DNA of 64,000 nucleotides from Massilia mucilaginosa (GCF_011682145.1 NZ_WHJH01000025.1:1-64000); one strand, 5' to 3'. Shown: positions 7,965 through 17,070, counted from the first letter of the stretch. Program-made: numbers and translations. The notes: a model not told the origin generated them from the sequence alone.

Positions 7965-10700
7965 TCACGCAGTTGCGCGTGCGCCGGCCTGGCGGCGCCA
8001 CGCCTTTTCGGCCTCGACCGCCAGAAACAGCAGCACGCCGAACCCGGCGATGCGGACCCAGGCATCCCATCCCAACGCGGCGGTTCCGAACCAGGACTGG
8101 AACGGGCTCGCATAGGTGAGCGCGGCCTGGCATAGCAGCGCCGCCAGCATGCCGAGCAGGGCCACCCGGTTGCCCGTGAAGCCTTCCCGGCAGAGCGCAC
8201 TGGCGCTCAGGCGGCGCGTGTTGAACAGATACGCGATATGGCTTACCACCAGTGTGTTGACGACCACGGTGCGGGCTTGCGCCAGGCTGGCGCCGTGCCC
8301 AAGCTCCCACAGGTACAGGCCGACGCATCCGCCCATCATCAGCGCGCTCACGAAGACGATTCTCCAGACCAGAAAACCGCTCACCAGCGGCTCGTCGGGA
8401 TCGCGCGGCGGGCGCGCCATGACGTCCGCCTCGGGCTTTTCGAAGGCCAGCGCCAGCGACAGGCTGACCTCGGTGATCATGTTGACCCACAAAATCTGGA
8501 CCGGCGTGATCGGCAGCGTGAACCCCAGCAAGATGGCCAGCATCAGCATGCCGGCCTCGCCGCCATTGGTCGGCAAAGTGAACACGATGCTCTTGCGGAT
8601 GTTATCGTAGACCACCCGTCCCTCCTCGACGGATGCGGCGAGCGTGGCGAAGTTGTCGTCAGCCAGTACGATCTCGGCCGCTTCCTTGGCCGCCTCGGTC
8701 CCCTTGCGACCCATGGCCACGCCGACGTCGGCGCGCTTGAGGGCGGGCGCATCGTTGACCCCGTCCCCGGTCATGGCCACCACCTCGCCGCTTGTCTGCA
8801 GCGCCCTGACCAGGCGCAGCTTGTGCTCCGGCGCGGCGCGTACGAACACGTCGGTCGCGGCGAGCGCGGCGCCGAGCCGGACATCGTCCATCGCATCCAT
8901 CTGCGCACCGGTGATCGTGTGCACGGGCAGCGGAAAACCAAGCTGTTCGCCAATCGCCGTCGCCGTGGCAGCGTGGTCACCGGTGATCATCTTGACGCGG
9001 ATGCCCGCCGCCAGGCAAGTGGCAACGGCCTGGACCGCTTCCTCGCGCGGAGCATCGACCATGGCCAGAATACCCAGCAGCGTGAAGCGGCCGGCTTGCA
9101 CATCCGGGAAACCGAGGGTCGCGGGCTCAACCGGGACCGCACGCATCGCCACCGCAATCAGCCGCATCCCCTGCCCGGCCGCCGCCGCGATGCGCCGCTG
9201 CCAGTCGTGCGCTGCGAGCGCGCTGTCGCGGCCGCAGCGCCTCTGGGTGTCGCACAAGGGCAGCACCCGCTCGGGCGCGCCTTTCAGGAACAGGCGCCAG
9301 GCGCCGCCCCGGGACGCATGCAGGGTCGCCATGTAGCCGTGTTCGGACTCGAACGGAATGACATCGATGCGCGGATGGGCGGCGCGCTCGCGTGGCTCGT
9401 CCAGTCCCGCTTTCATCGCCAGGCTCAGCAAGGCTCCTTCGGTGGGATCGCCGCTCAGCTCCCACTGTTCGCCGCTGCGGTGAAGCTGGGCGTCGTTGCA
9501 CAGAAGGCAGGCCAGCGCGATGTCGGGCAAATGCGCGTGCGCGCCGGGATCGATGTCCACCCCTGCGGACGTAAAGCGCCCGTGAGGTGCATACCCTGCC
9601 GCGCTGACATCGAGGTTCGCGTCCGGCGTGATCACTTCCCGTACCGCCATTTCATTGCGCGTAAGGGTGCCAGTTTTGTCGGTGCAGATCACGGTCACCG
9701 CGCCCAGCGCCTCGACCGCCGGCAAGCGGCGGACGATTGCCCGCCTGCGCGCCATGCGCCGTACGCCGATGGCAAGGGTGACCGTGATCACGGCGGGTAG
9801 ACCTTCAGGCACGGATGCGACGGCAAAGCCGACGGCAGCGGCGAACATCTCAGACGCGGAATAGTTGCGCACCAGCATACCGAAACCAAACATGGCGCTG
9901 CCGATGAGCAGCACCGTGAGCGTGATCCGGCGGCCGAAGGCGGCCATCTTGCGCAGCAGGGGTGTGTCGAGCGGCTCGATGTCGTCCAGCAAGGAACTGA
10001 TGCGCCCGAGCTCGCTGGCGGCGCCGGTTGCCACCACCACGCCCGTGGCGGTGCCGTGGCGCACGATGGTGCCGGAATACGCCATGCAAGTGCGCTCGGC
10101 GATGCCGGTATCGGCCACCACCGGTGCCGGGTTCTTGTCGACCGCGCCGGATTCGCCCGTCAGCGCCGACTCGTCGACGCGCAGGCCGCGCGCGGCCAGC
10201 AGGCGGGTGTCGGCGGCGACCTTGTCGCCCGAGACGAGAGAGATGATGTCGCCAGGCACCAATTCCGATGCCGTCAACTGGCGCCGCTGCCCTTGCCTCA
10301 ACACCGTTGCGGTAAAGGGCAAGAGCGAGCGAATCCCCTGCAAGGCGCGTTCGGCGTTACCCTCCTGCAAAAAACCGATGACGGCGTTGATCAGCACCAC
10401 GACCAGGATGACCAGCGCGTCGATATGGTCCCCGATGGCGAAGGTAAGTGCCGACGCGGCCAGCAGCAAATAGATCAGCACATTATTGAACTGGCTGAAA
10501 AAGCGGCGCAGCGGCCCGCGCCCGGGACGCGAGGGCACTATATTGCGGCCATAAACGATGGTGCGTTGCGCTGCAACGGCATCGTCCAGCCCGCAACCAG
10601 CGTCCACGCCCAGCTTGCGCAGGACGACATCGACCGGCGCCGCGTGCCAGTTTTCAAGGTGATGATCTGTCGCCTCGTGCTCGATCGCGCCGTTCCGCAT
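7965..10700 (-). CDS. P2-type cation-transporting ATPase
   Basis: A full-length 911-residue P-type ATPase with a GGAGGG ribosome site before the ATG at 10700. Visible are an N-terminal cation-ATPase domain, the T-G-E-S actuator motif (residues 181-184), the S-V-P-E-G-L-P transmembrane motif (297-303) typical of P2 Ca/Na/Mg-type pumps, the phosphorylated Asp in D-K-T-G-T-L-T (Asp341), T-G-D-H-A and the hinge T-G-D-G-V-N-D-A-P. The C-terminus carries about six hydrophobic helices. The transported ion cannot be decided; the S-V-P-E-G sequence argues against heavy-metal P1B pumps, which have CPC. Such pumps recur in betaproteobacterial stress clusters with Usp and Hsp20. Confidence 0.9.
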   Translation of the reverse strand: MRNGAIEHEATDHHLENWHAAPVDVVLRKLGVDAGCGLDDAVAAQRTIVYGRNIVPSRPGRGPLRRFFSQFNNVLIYLLLAASALTFAIGDHIDALVILVVVLINAVIGFLQEGNAERALQGIRSLLPFTATVLRQGQRRQLTASELVPGDIISLVSGDKVAADTRLLAARGLRVDESALTGESGAVDKNPAPVVADTGIAERTCMAYSGTIVRHGTATGVVVATGAASELGRISSLLDDIEPLDTPLLRKMAAFGRRITLTVLLIGSAMFGFGMLVRNYSASEMFAAAVGFAVASVPEGLPAVITVTLAIGVRRMARRRAIVRRLPAVEALGAVTVICTDKTGTLTRNEMAVREVITPDANLDVSAAGYAPHGRFTSAGVDIDPGAHAHLPDIALACLLCNDAQLHRSGEQWELSGDPTEGALLSLAMKAGLDEPRERAAHPRIDVIPFESEHGYMATLHASRGGAWRLFLKGAPERVLPLCDTQRRCGRDSALAAHDWQRRIAAAAGQGMRLIAVAMRAVPVEPATLGFPDVQAGRFTLLGILAMVDAPREEAVQAVATCLAAGIRVKMITGDHAATATAIGEQLGFPLPVHTITGAQMDAMDDVRLGAALAATDVFVRAAPEHKLRLVRALQTSGEVVAMTGDGVNDAPALKRADVGVAMGRKGTEAAKEAAEIVLADDNFATLAASVEEGRVVYDNIRKSIVFTLPTNGGEAGMLMLAILLGFTLPITPVQILWVNMITEVSLSLALAFEKPEADVMARPPRDPDEPLVSGFLVWRIVFVSALMMGGCVGLYLWELGHGASLAQARTVVVNTLVVSHIAYLFNTRRLSASALCREGFTGNRVALLGMLAALLCQAALTYASPFQSWFGTAALGWDAWVRIAGFGVLLFLAVEAEKAWRRQAGARATA

Positions 10701-10791
10701 CGCTCCCTCCGCCGCTGTCCTGACGAGGCTACAGAAGGCACACGGCAGGATCCATGATGCGCATCAAGCTACTACACAGGCCTTCCAACAA

Positions 10792-10816
10792 CAAAGCCCC
10801 TGAATCAGGGGCTTTG
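10792..10816. terminator. Perfect 12-bp inverted repeat, possible terminator
   Basis: caaagcccctga, one loop base, then tcaggggctttg. It is a strong symmetric stem in the gap upstream of the ATPase gene, without a long T-tract. No gene reads into it from the left, so it may be a leftover terminator from lost DNA. Confidence 0.45.
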
Positions 10817-11599
10817 CATGAAAATCGCCTGGCCGCTTGCCAGTTCAGGCAAGCGCGAGAGTCACTCCCACTCCATCATGAACGCGACTCGTAACATCGT
10901 GTTTTGCATAGATTTTTTTCCAGCCGATAGCCGTGGGACCATCAAAAATACCATGAGCTGTTACGGGCTGTACAAACGTATCCGAACTGTCGCCAGGCTA
11001 TGATTGCCCGGCATTGTGGATGGCCGTACCGGTCACTGTTCAATAAGAGGGACGGTCGTGATTCGGCGTTCTGAGCATAGTGTTGCTTAGACGGTATTGC
11101 ACATGGCCGTTTTCCCGCTTGCAACCAGTCCACCGTAGTGTATTTACTGGCGATCTATATTAACCCGTGACCGACATGTACCGGTGGAAGTGCCTGTCAA
11201 AACGGCCGGTATTGTGACCGGCGCCTGATGATACGCTGTTCTGAAGCGCCAAATTCTCGCACATTGTTCAATTGTCGCGAAGCCGGATAGCCTTCGGTTC
11301 GGGCAGCCATGCCCATCAGCAGCCAACCAGCGCTGCCCTCATTCCAGCTTGTTCCTTGCCAATCGCCAGTTTTGCTCTGCGCAGCGGCCATCCGCGCACG
11401 CCGGGTCACAGGAGACGCACGTACCATTTATCGCCATCCGATTTCCAGCAAATAATCATTTCTATCTGATTGGTGAGTCCAGCGGGCTTCTTGGCAAGGC
11501 GCTCGACGGCGACCATCCGAGCGAAGCCCATGTCGAAGTGGCGCGCATCGCAGGGCCCTTCGCTCCCGGCGTGACACCCGACGAAACCATGTCGGCGCC
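10817..11599. other. Long intergenic region without a recognisable gene
   Basis: About 780 bases, noticeably lower in GC (10900-11270) than the surroundings. The short open frames lack ribosome sites and domain motifs. From about 11400 to 11648 one plus frame (G-E-S-S-G-L-L-G-K-A-L-D-G-D...) has better coding character and overlaps the start of the next gene in another frame; it could be a frameshifted 5' extension of that gene. Confidence 0.4.
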
Positions 11600-13687
11600 A
11601 TGCAACCTGATTCTCAGCCCCCCCTTCGCATCCCCGGCGCTTTCGTGAGCGCCGGCGGCACACTGGGGATCGGCACCCTAAACACCGAACTCCAGGGAAA
11701 GGCCGAGCAATTGCGCCGACGCGCCCTTGCTGTGGCGGCCGAAGGCATCCGGCGCATGGCGTCGATCGAGATTGCGGTGGCAGGCGGCACCGCCCTTCCC
11801 GTCCCGACTTTCCTCGGCATACAACAGCCCTTCGGCGGCGCGTCCGCGTTCGGGGCGGCGCATGTACGCCTGCATTACTTCCTTATCGCCGAGGCAAGTC
11901 CGGACGAGCCCTTTCGGGTCGCAGGCGATGCTGCGCTCGAACTTGCTGCGCATGCCGAATTGAGCATCGGCCCGCTCAAGCGCTCGTACGCCCTGGTCTT
12001 GGCCATCCGCGCCGCCGCCGGTGCGCTCCTGTGGATCGACGGCACTGATCTCGGCTTGCGTTTCCCACCATTCGCCCTGCCCAATTTCGACCTGACCGCC
12101 GCGCCGATGTTGCTTTCCCTTGAAGCCGGCCTTGTTCAAGCCATCTCGAGCCTGAAGCAATTGGGCTTGGCGGCGGCCGTCGATGTCGATGTCGATGTCG
12201 AGCATACCAATTCCGCTGGCGCCGATCCGAAACTCGTGCTCAGGCAACGGGGAAATACCCCGGACCTCGACTGGCTCGTCGTCACCAGTGCCTATGCCAA
12301 TGAAGACCTGGCAAGCACGCCAAATATCGCCCAGTTCTCCGTTGAAACCAAGGACTCGGTCTCGGCCACGGTCATGTTCAGCATTAGGGCGCTGCAGCTC
12401 GGCGACATCGCCGGCCGTGCACCTGTGTTCGGCGGTATCGTCACCGCCTCGATGGCGCCGATCGCTCTCGCTCCGCCCAATCCGCCGCGCCGCTTCAGTC
12501 CCTTGAAATGGGCCGACAGCAGCGATGCGAGCGGAGCGATCCTCACCGCGACCGTCAGCCTGACGCTGGATCCGCGCGAACAGTATGCCCCGGCACAGGC
12601 GCCCGCTGTTCTGGCCGAGATCGGCAAGGCGCTCGCCGCATCCGTGGCGCTGCCTGCCGTTGAGCTGCAATGGATGGTCTTGCCCTCATCGACGCGGCCG
12701 CAAGGGCCAAAGCCGGCCGCGGGCAGCATCAGCGATCTTGACACAACCACGCCTGCCGAACGGCGGCTGGTCGCCGGCGATGCCGAACGGCCGCCGCTGA
12801 CCTTGCGCATGCCTCTGTATCCGATGGCGCAAGCGCGCGGCGCCCTGACCTTAACACCTGCAACATTGATCTTCAGCGATCCGGCCTACGACCGCGACCT
12901 GGCCGGCTCCCCGGCGAGCGCCAGAGACAAGTTGACCGTCCTGTCCGGCGCGGACCAGCGGGGCGACCTGAGGCTGATCCTGTCGAGCGACCGCGCACGG
13001 GTCAACCGGCGCGGGACTGTCACGCTGATGCTCGACATTGCCTATGAGCGCAGGTTGGACGAACTAGCGCAGGCGGCCGCGGAAGCGCGCGGCGCCGGGC
13101 CCGGCGGCGACCTGGAGGCAAAAGAGACAGGCGCGGTGGCGCGGCTAGAGGTCGGATTGCTTCCCGTGTTTGGCCCACCGCGCGAGCTGCGCTTCGGCCA
13201 GCACCTTGCGGTGAAGGACAAGAAGGGCGACGGAGAATTGTGGATCGGACTGGGCAAAGTCTACGAAATGCCGCTGGCAATGCTGGTCGAGACCGATGGC
13301 AGCCCAGCCGGGCTGGCGCCCGGCGACGTGCTGACAATCGGCGCCGCCCTGTGCGGCAAACGCGACAGCACCTCCGGCGATCTGCCTGCTACCTACACGG
13401 CCAGGCTATGGAGCACCCAGGCCGGAGACTTGGCCGATGTCAGCGTGGCGCTGAACCCGGCCCCTCACTGCCGCCTGACCTTGACCTTGACCGCTGAAGC
13501 GGTGGTCGAGCCGCCGCCTGCGTTGTATCTCGTCATGCAGCGCAGCGAAGCCAAGCAAACGCCTGCCGACTACCGCATCGGCGTGCCGCTGCATGCCCAG
13601 TCGCCGCTGCCGCGCCGCATCGACTTGATGAATCCGGTGCGCGGTTTCCGCTCCGGTCCGATGCTGCGCCACGCGGACTTCGTCTGA
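11600..13687 (+). CDS. Large protein of unknown function (695 aa)
   Basis: I do not recognise a domain. The product is soluble-looking, rich in beta-prone segments and Ala/Leu/Pro, without a signal peptide or membrane helix. Short features are an A-V-D-V-D-V-D-V-E-H repeat near residue 195 and two stretches with P-P-L-T-L-R-M and V-N-R-R-G-T-V-T-L-M-L. The same frame continues past the TGA at 13685-13687 for another 43 sense codons to 13819 with good coding character, so the TGA may be a recent nonsense change. No good ribosome site precedes 11600. The next gene encodes an M35-peptidase-like protein, which may be a functional neighbour. Confidence 0.6.
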   Translation: MQPDSQPPLRIPGAFVSAGGTLGIGTLNTELQGKAEQLRRRALAVAAEGIRRMASIEIAVAGGTALPVPTFLGIQQPFGGASAFGAAHVRLHYFLIAEASPDEPFRVAGDAALELAAHAELSIGPLKRSYALVLAIRAAAGALLWIDGTDLGLRFPPFALPNFDLTAAPMLLSLEAGLVQAISSLKQLGLAAAVDVDVDVEHTNSAGADPKLVLRQRGNTPDLDWLVVTSAYANEDLASTPNIAQFSVETKDSVSATVMFSIRALQLGDIAGRAPVFGGIVTASMAPIALAPPNPPRRFSPLKWADSSDASGAILTATVSLTLDPREQYAPAQAPAVLAEIGKALAASVALPAVELQWMVLPSSTRPQGPKPAAGSISDLDTTTPAERRLVAGDAERPPLTLRMPLYPMAQARGALTLTPATLIFSDPAYDRDLAGSPASARDKLTVLSGADQRGDLRLILSSDRARVNRRGTVTLMLDIAYERRLDELAQAAAEARGAGPGGDLEAKETGAVARLEVGLLPVFGPPRELRFGQHLAVKDKKGDGELWIGLGKVYEMPLAMLVETDGSPAGLAPGDVLTIGAALCGKRDSTSGDLPATYTARLWSTQAGDLADVSVALNPAPHCRLTLTLTAEAVVEPPPALYLVMQRSEAKQTPADYRIGVPLHAQSPLPRRIDLMNPVRGFRSGPMLRHADFV

Positions 13688-13870
13688 TACCTGGCCAGTC
13701 CACAAAGCATGCTTGGCCCGAACTCGCTTGCCGTCCTCAAGAGTGACCGCAACGGCCAGGCCTATTGGCCGGACAGTGTGAATGACTTCCTGACCCCGGA
13801 AAATATGAATCCGTCGTGAAAAGCGGAGGCGCCTCCCTGACTTTTTGATGTGCTTCAATGAGGAGAAACC

Positions 13871-14428
13871 ATGAGCAATTATGCGAAGACAATACTTTGC
13901 GGCCTCTTGCTGGCGATCGCGGCCGCTTCCGCCGGCGCGACGCCGATTGCCTGCACTGCCACCCAACTGGCTGCGGCGAAAGGAGCAATGAGCGAGGCGA
14001 AACAGGGCCTGGCCCTGGCAATCAAGGGGATTGACGACAATGATCCCGCCGTCCATGCCGCCCTGGGCAAATGGTTTAGCGCCGTCAATTCGTCCGATGC
14101 CCAACACGTGCGCGAGCGGCTGGTCAAGGTTTCGGCCTTCACCGGCGGGGCCACCTTTTTATGCGAGACCGCGACTACCCAACTGGGCGACGCCTGTGCC
14201 TACGTGGACCCGAACCAGGCCTTTGTCATCACCCTGGGGCATTTCTTCTTTACAGCCCCGGCCTCCGGCTACAGTTCGCGGCTGGGCGTGCTGGCTGGCG
14301 CCACCAAGGATCCCAAGATCCACGGCACCACCGAGGCGCTGGCCCTGGCGCAGAGCGCGCCCAAATCAGCCCAGGGCAATGCCGGAAACTTCGAATACTT
14401 TGTCGAATCGGTGATCTTCAAGCTATAG
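13871..14428 (+). CDS. Exported M35-type lysine metalloendopeptidase-like protein lacking HExxH
   Basis: A 185-residue protein with an AGGAG ribosome site and a signal peptide (about residues 1-23, ending A-S-A-G-A). The layout matches the aspzincin/Lys-specific metalloendopeptidase family: an early Cys near C-T-A-T-Q-L, the A-Y-V-D-P-N segment and I-T-L-G-H-F-F-F. The C-terminal block A-L-A-L-A-Q-S-A-P-K-S-A then G-N-F-E-Y-F-V-E also fits. In active members a T-L-I-H-E-x-S-H helix binding zinc follows the S-S-R segment; here S-S-R-L-G-V-L runs straight into A-G-A-T-K-D, so the His pair and catalytic Glu are missing while the later Asp region is kept. It is therefore probably catalytically inactive or recently damaged. 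Confidence 0.6.
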   Translation: MSNYAKTILCGLLLAIAAASAGATPIACTATQLAAAKGAMSEAKQGLALAIKGIDDNDPAVHAALGKWFSAVNSSDAQHVRERLVKVSAFTGGATFLCETATTQLGDACAYVDPNQAFVITLGHFFFTAPASGYSSRLGVLAGATKDPKIHGTTEALALAQSAPKSAQGNAGNFEYFVESVIFKL

Positions 14429-14449
14429 AAAAGTTCGCGGAAACCTTGA

Positions 14450-14806
14450 TCAGGGGGCCAATATCCAGAACCAGATCGGATCAGCCTTCCAATACGCATC
14501 CCCGGCGGGCGCCGTACCGTCCCACAAGTCGATATGCCCCTGGCCTTCAAAGCCGGGCACGTTGATACAGGCGACTATCCCCTTCTTGCCGCTCACCGAC
14601 GGCGGCGCCGATCCGGGATCCGAGAATCCCTGATCTTAGCGGCCGAACACCTCCGCCTTGCGCAGCACACCGGCGAGATCCCCGGCGCCCCGGACGAAGT
14701 CGTGCGGGCAGGGATTGACGCCGCCAGTCTTGAACTTGTCCTTGATCCCGGGAACGACCTGTGCGAGCGCTTCGCTCATCCGGATCGCAAAAGTGTTGGG
14801 GGAAAT
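14450..14806 (-). pseudogene. Remnant of a Tae4-like type VI secretion amidase effector
   Basis: One minus-strand frame reads N-T-F-A-I-R-M-S-E-A-L, then H-D-F-V-R-G-A-G-D-L-A. After an in-frame TAA (14636-14638) it continues with V-S-G-K-K-G-I-V-A and G-H-I-D-L-W-D-G-T to a natural stop at 14450. These blocks match the C-terminal half of Tae4 peptidoglycan amidases (N-T-C-A-x-R-x-S and G-H-x-x-L-W-x-G with the catalytic His). The Cys that normally starts the domain appears as Phe in N-T-F-A, and the internal stop means no full enzyme is made. No immunity gene is visible. Confidence 0.6.
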
Positions 14807-14876
14807 GCATCGAGCAGGCATGGACCTGTGCTGCATCCGTGTGGTACACGTCACGCAGCGCCGTATGTGTCGGTCG

Positions 14877-15080
14877 GGGCAAGGCGAGCGGCGGCAGCAT
14901 TTTGTGCAGCGTTTCCCAAAGGGCGTCTTCGTCGTGGATGATCTCGGCATGCGGCAAGAGGCTGTCAAGCGATACGCACCGCCCTGATCGCCCGGCCCGA
15001 CAAAGGCGACGACCGGCTTGCGCAGACCGGCCGCGATCTCAAACTCGGCTTGCGTCCCCCGTCCGCCCGGCAGCCCAGTC
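14877..15080 (-). pseudogene. Fragment of a SLOG/LOG-family nucleotide-binding protein
   Basis: Minus-strand residues L-P-G-G-R-G-T-Q-A-E-F-E-I-A then K-P-V-V-A-F-V-G-P-G-D match the P-G-G-x-G-T-x-x-E motif and following strand of SLOG/LOG (lysine-decarboxylase-like) folds. A frameshift follows; the other frame then gives a plausible C-terminal end (P-H-A-E-I-I-H-D-E-D-A-L-W-E-T-L). The remnant abuts the Tae4-like fragment, so the segment is a mosaic of decayed genes. Confidence 0.5.
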
Positions 15081-15109
15081 CGGTTGTGATCGGACGTGTC
15101 ACAAGTTTC

Positions 15110-15496
15110 GTGTCATTCCAGTTTGACTGGAGCGAAAAGGGTCTGGTGGTCGGCCGAATTTACCCGCGCATGCAGGGTTCGCAACTGAAGCTGTGCGCCG
15201 GCCGGACATTTTGGCTGGCTGCCTATCCAAGTCAGGGTCACGAAAACCTGTTTGATGCCCACACCCGTTCGTTCGCGGCGCCGGGCGGGGTGCCACGCCG
15301 TGGCATCTACGACAACATGAAGTCGGCGGTGGTCAAGGTCAACAAGGGCAGGGGCCGGATCGTCAACGCGCGCTTCGCGGTCATGTGCGCCTACTATCTG
15401 TTCGATGCGGACTTCTGCAACGTGGCGTCAGGCTGGGAGAAAGGCGTGGTCGAAAAGAATGTGCAGGACGGTCGCCGCCGCATTTGGATCGAGGCG
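15110..15496 (+). pseudogene. Internal fragment of an IS21-family transposase (IstA)
   Basis: The frame contains the integrase-core start F-Q-F-D-W-S-E, then the typical A-Y-P-S-Q-G-H-E, R-R-G-I-Y-D-N-M-K and N-A-R-F-A-V-M-C-A-Y-Y-L-F-D segments and ends at R-R-R-I-W-I-E-A. Both the N-terminal helix-turn-helix part and the C-terminal third are missing, and no istB follows. The right breakpoint, about 90 bp from the sigma factor gene, marks one border of the secretion island. Confidence 0.75.
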
Positions 15497-15585
15497 CCGC
15501 CAATCGGTTTGCAGGGCAGCGCGGTAAAAACAGCGTTCGCTCGGCACGGACGATGGTGCCGCCTTCCGCGTTGTGTACGACGCGC

Positions 15586-16134
15586 TCAGGCGCCCGTGCC
15601 GAAGCGCTCGCGCACGGCGGCGCGCACGCGCGAAACGCGCGAACGCACGGTACCCACCGGCACCTCCAGGTACTCGGCCGCCTCTTCGTAGGTGATGTCG
15701 CGGCTGACAACCACGTCGAAGGTCTCGCGGATCTTGGGCGGAAAGCTGCGCAGCAACGCGTCCACCTTGGAGCTGATCTGGCGCGATTCGCACAGCTCGG
15801 CCGGATTGGCGCCCTGGTCCTTGATCTGTTCGAAGTAGCCCTCCTCCACCGCCTCGTACAGGTCGGCGCTGTTGCGGCGCACCTGGTTGCGCGCCAGGTT
15901 CAGCGCAATGCCGAACAGCCAGGTCGACGGCTTCGACATGCCGGCAAAGCGGTCGGCACAGCGCATCGCTTCGATGAAGGTACTCTGCACCACGTCCTCG
16001 GCATCCTCCAGGTTACGCGTGTAGCGCTGCACGAAACGCACCAAGTGCTGGCGGTGTTCGATGAACAGGCGCTGGACGTCGACGGCCGGTGCGGCGGGCA
16101 ACGACACGGTGCTGGAAACAGGCGCGGACATCAT
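15586..16134 (-). CDS. ECF sigma factor, HrpL-type candidate (copy 1)
   Basis: A 182-residue RNA polymerase sigma factor with GGAGGAA five bases before the ATG at 16134. Region 2 spans about residues 25-95 (H-R-Q-H-L-V-R-F-V-Q-R-Y-T-R-N, D-A-E-D-V-V-Q-S-T-F and the W-L-F-G-I-A-L-N-L-A segment that contacts -10). Region 4 (about 125-178) has Y-E-E-A-A-E-Y-L-E-V-P-V-G-T-V-R-S-R, the helix reading the -35. No anti-sigma gene is adjacent. Its position next to the Hrp operons, and the many GGAACC-N15/16-CCACNNA boxes downstream, suggest that it or its neighbour acts as HrpL. It shares long identical stretches with the next gene. Confidence 0.85.
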   Translation of the reverse strand: MMSAPVSSTVSLPAAPAVDVQRLFIEHRQHLVRFVQRYTRNLEDAEDVVQSTFIEAMRCADRFAGMSKPSTWLFGIALNLARNQVRRNSADLYEAVEEGYFEQIKDQGANPAELCESRQISSKVDALLRSFPPKIRETFDVVVSRDITYEEAAEYLEVPVGTVRSRVSRVRAAVRERFGTGA

Positions 16135-16351
16135 GACAATTCCTCCATGGAGTGATAGCAGTGGCGAATGAATAACTTTAAGAGCTTCAAATTTTCATTT
16201 AACAATGTATCAGGAAAAACACCGTCTTCGGGCCTTTGCCGCGCATCTTCCTGCGGTTTTGAGCATCGTTGAGAAGTTCGGCCACCGCCCCTGCAAAAAA
16301 CGATAATGCGGCGACAACGGCATGCTGAAATGGCATGCTGAAATGGCATTC

Positions 16352-16897
16352 CTACGCCATGCTGCCGAACTGCTCGCGCACCGCGGCGCGCACCCGCGAG
16401 ACGCGCGAACGCACCGTGCCCACCGGGATCGACAAGTACTCGGCCGCCTGCTCGTAGGTGGCATCACCGTTGACCACCACGTCGAAGGTTTCGCGGATCT
16501 TCGGCGGCAGGCTGCGCAGCAGCGAGTCGACCTGCAGGGTGATCTGGCGCGACTCGAAGCGGTCGGCCGGATTGGCAAACTGGTCCGCGATCTGCTCCAT
16601 AAACCCTTCCTCCACCGTCTCGTACAGATCGGCGCTGTTGCGGCGCACCTGGTTGCGCGCCAGGTTCAGCGCAATGCCGAACAGCCAGGTCGACGGCTTC
16701 GACAAGCCCGAAAAACGGTCGGCGCAGCGCATGGCTTCGATGAAGGTGTTCTGCACCACGTCCTCGGCGTCTTCCAGGCTGCGCGTGTAGCGCTGCACGA
16801 AACGCACCAGATGCTGGCGGTGCGCCATGAACAGGCGGCGCACGTCGATGGCGGGGTTGGCGGCGGCCTGGGTGGCGGCGTAGTCGATAGTCATCAT
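16352..16897 (-). CDS. ECF sigma factor, HrpL-type candidate (copy 2)
   Basis: A 181-residue paralogue of the preceding sigma factor, starting at 16897 after GGAGAAC. Regions 2 and 4 match copy 1 almost residue for residue (same K-P-S-T-W-L-F-G and P-V-G-T-V-R-S-R-V-S-R-V-R-A-A-V-R-E). Differences cluster in the N-terminal 20 residues, the linker (E-Q-I-A-D-Q-F-A-N-P-A-D-R-F) and single positions of region 4. Copy 2 lies upstream of copy 1 on the same strand with 217 bp between them, so they could be separately controlled. It is divergent from the sctD operon across a 313-bp gap that holds two hrp-box-like sites. Confidence 0.85.
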   Translation of the reverse strand: MMTIDYAATQAAANPAIDVRRLFMAHRQHLVRFVQRYTRSLEDAEDVVQNTFIEAMRCADRFSGLSKPSTWLFGIALNLARNQVRRNSADLYETVEEGFMEQIADQFANPADRFESRQITLQVDSLLRSLPPKIRETFDVVVNGDATYEQAAEYLSIPVGTVRSRVSRVRAAVREQFGSMA

Positions 16898-17070
16898 GCG
16901 GTTCTCCAAAATGGCGGGAAGGGGGCGTGCTGTGCGTATCGGCCGTGCCGGTGTCGCAGCACCATGGACGCCAAGATAGCAGCGATGAAACGCGTTTTCG
17001 CCGAACCATGAGCATTCGTGAGACTTTGAAAAACGTTGAGGAAATCGCCCGCCCGCGCCGCCGCCGCGAC

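Noticed and set aside
8238-9800. 520-codon plus-strand frame
   Set aside because: Lies opposite the P-type ATPase and is His/Gln/Arg-rich, as expected for the complement of high-GC coding DNA.
10861-10900. Minus-strand codons reading M-E-W-E-stop, like the end of GMP synthase
   Set aside because: Only a few residues match and no upstream coding similarity exists.
16322-17011. Plus-strand frame over the second sigma factor gene
   Set aside because: Complement of the sigma gene; a matching shadow exists over the first copy, which only reflects their similarity.
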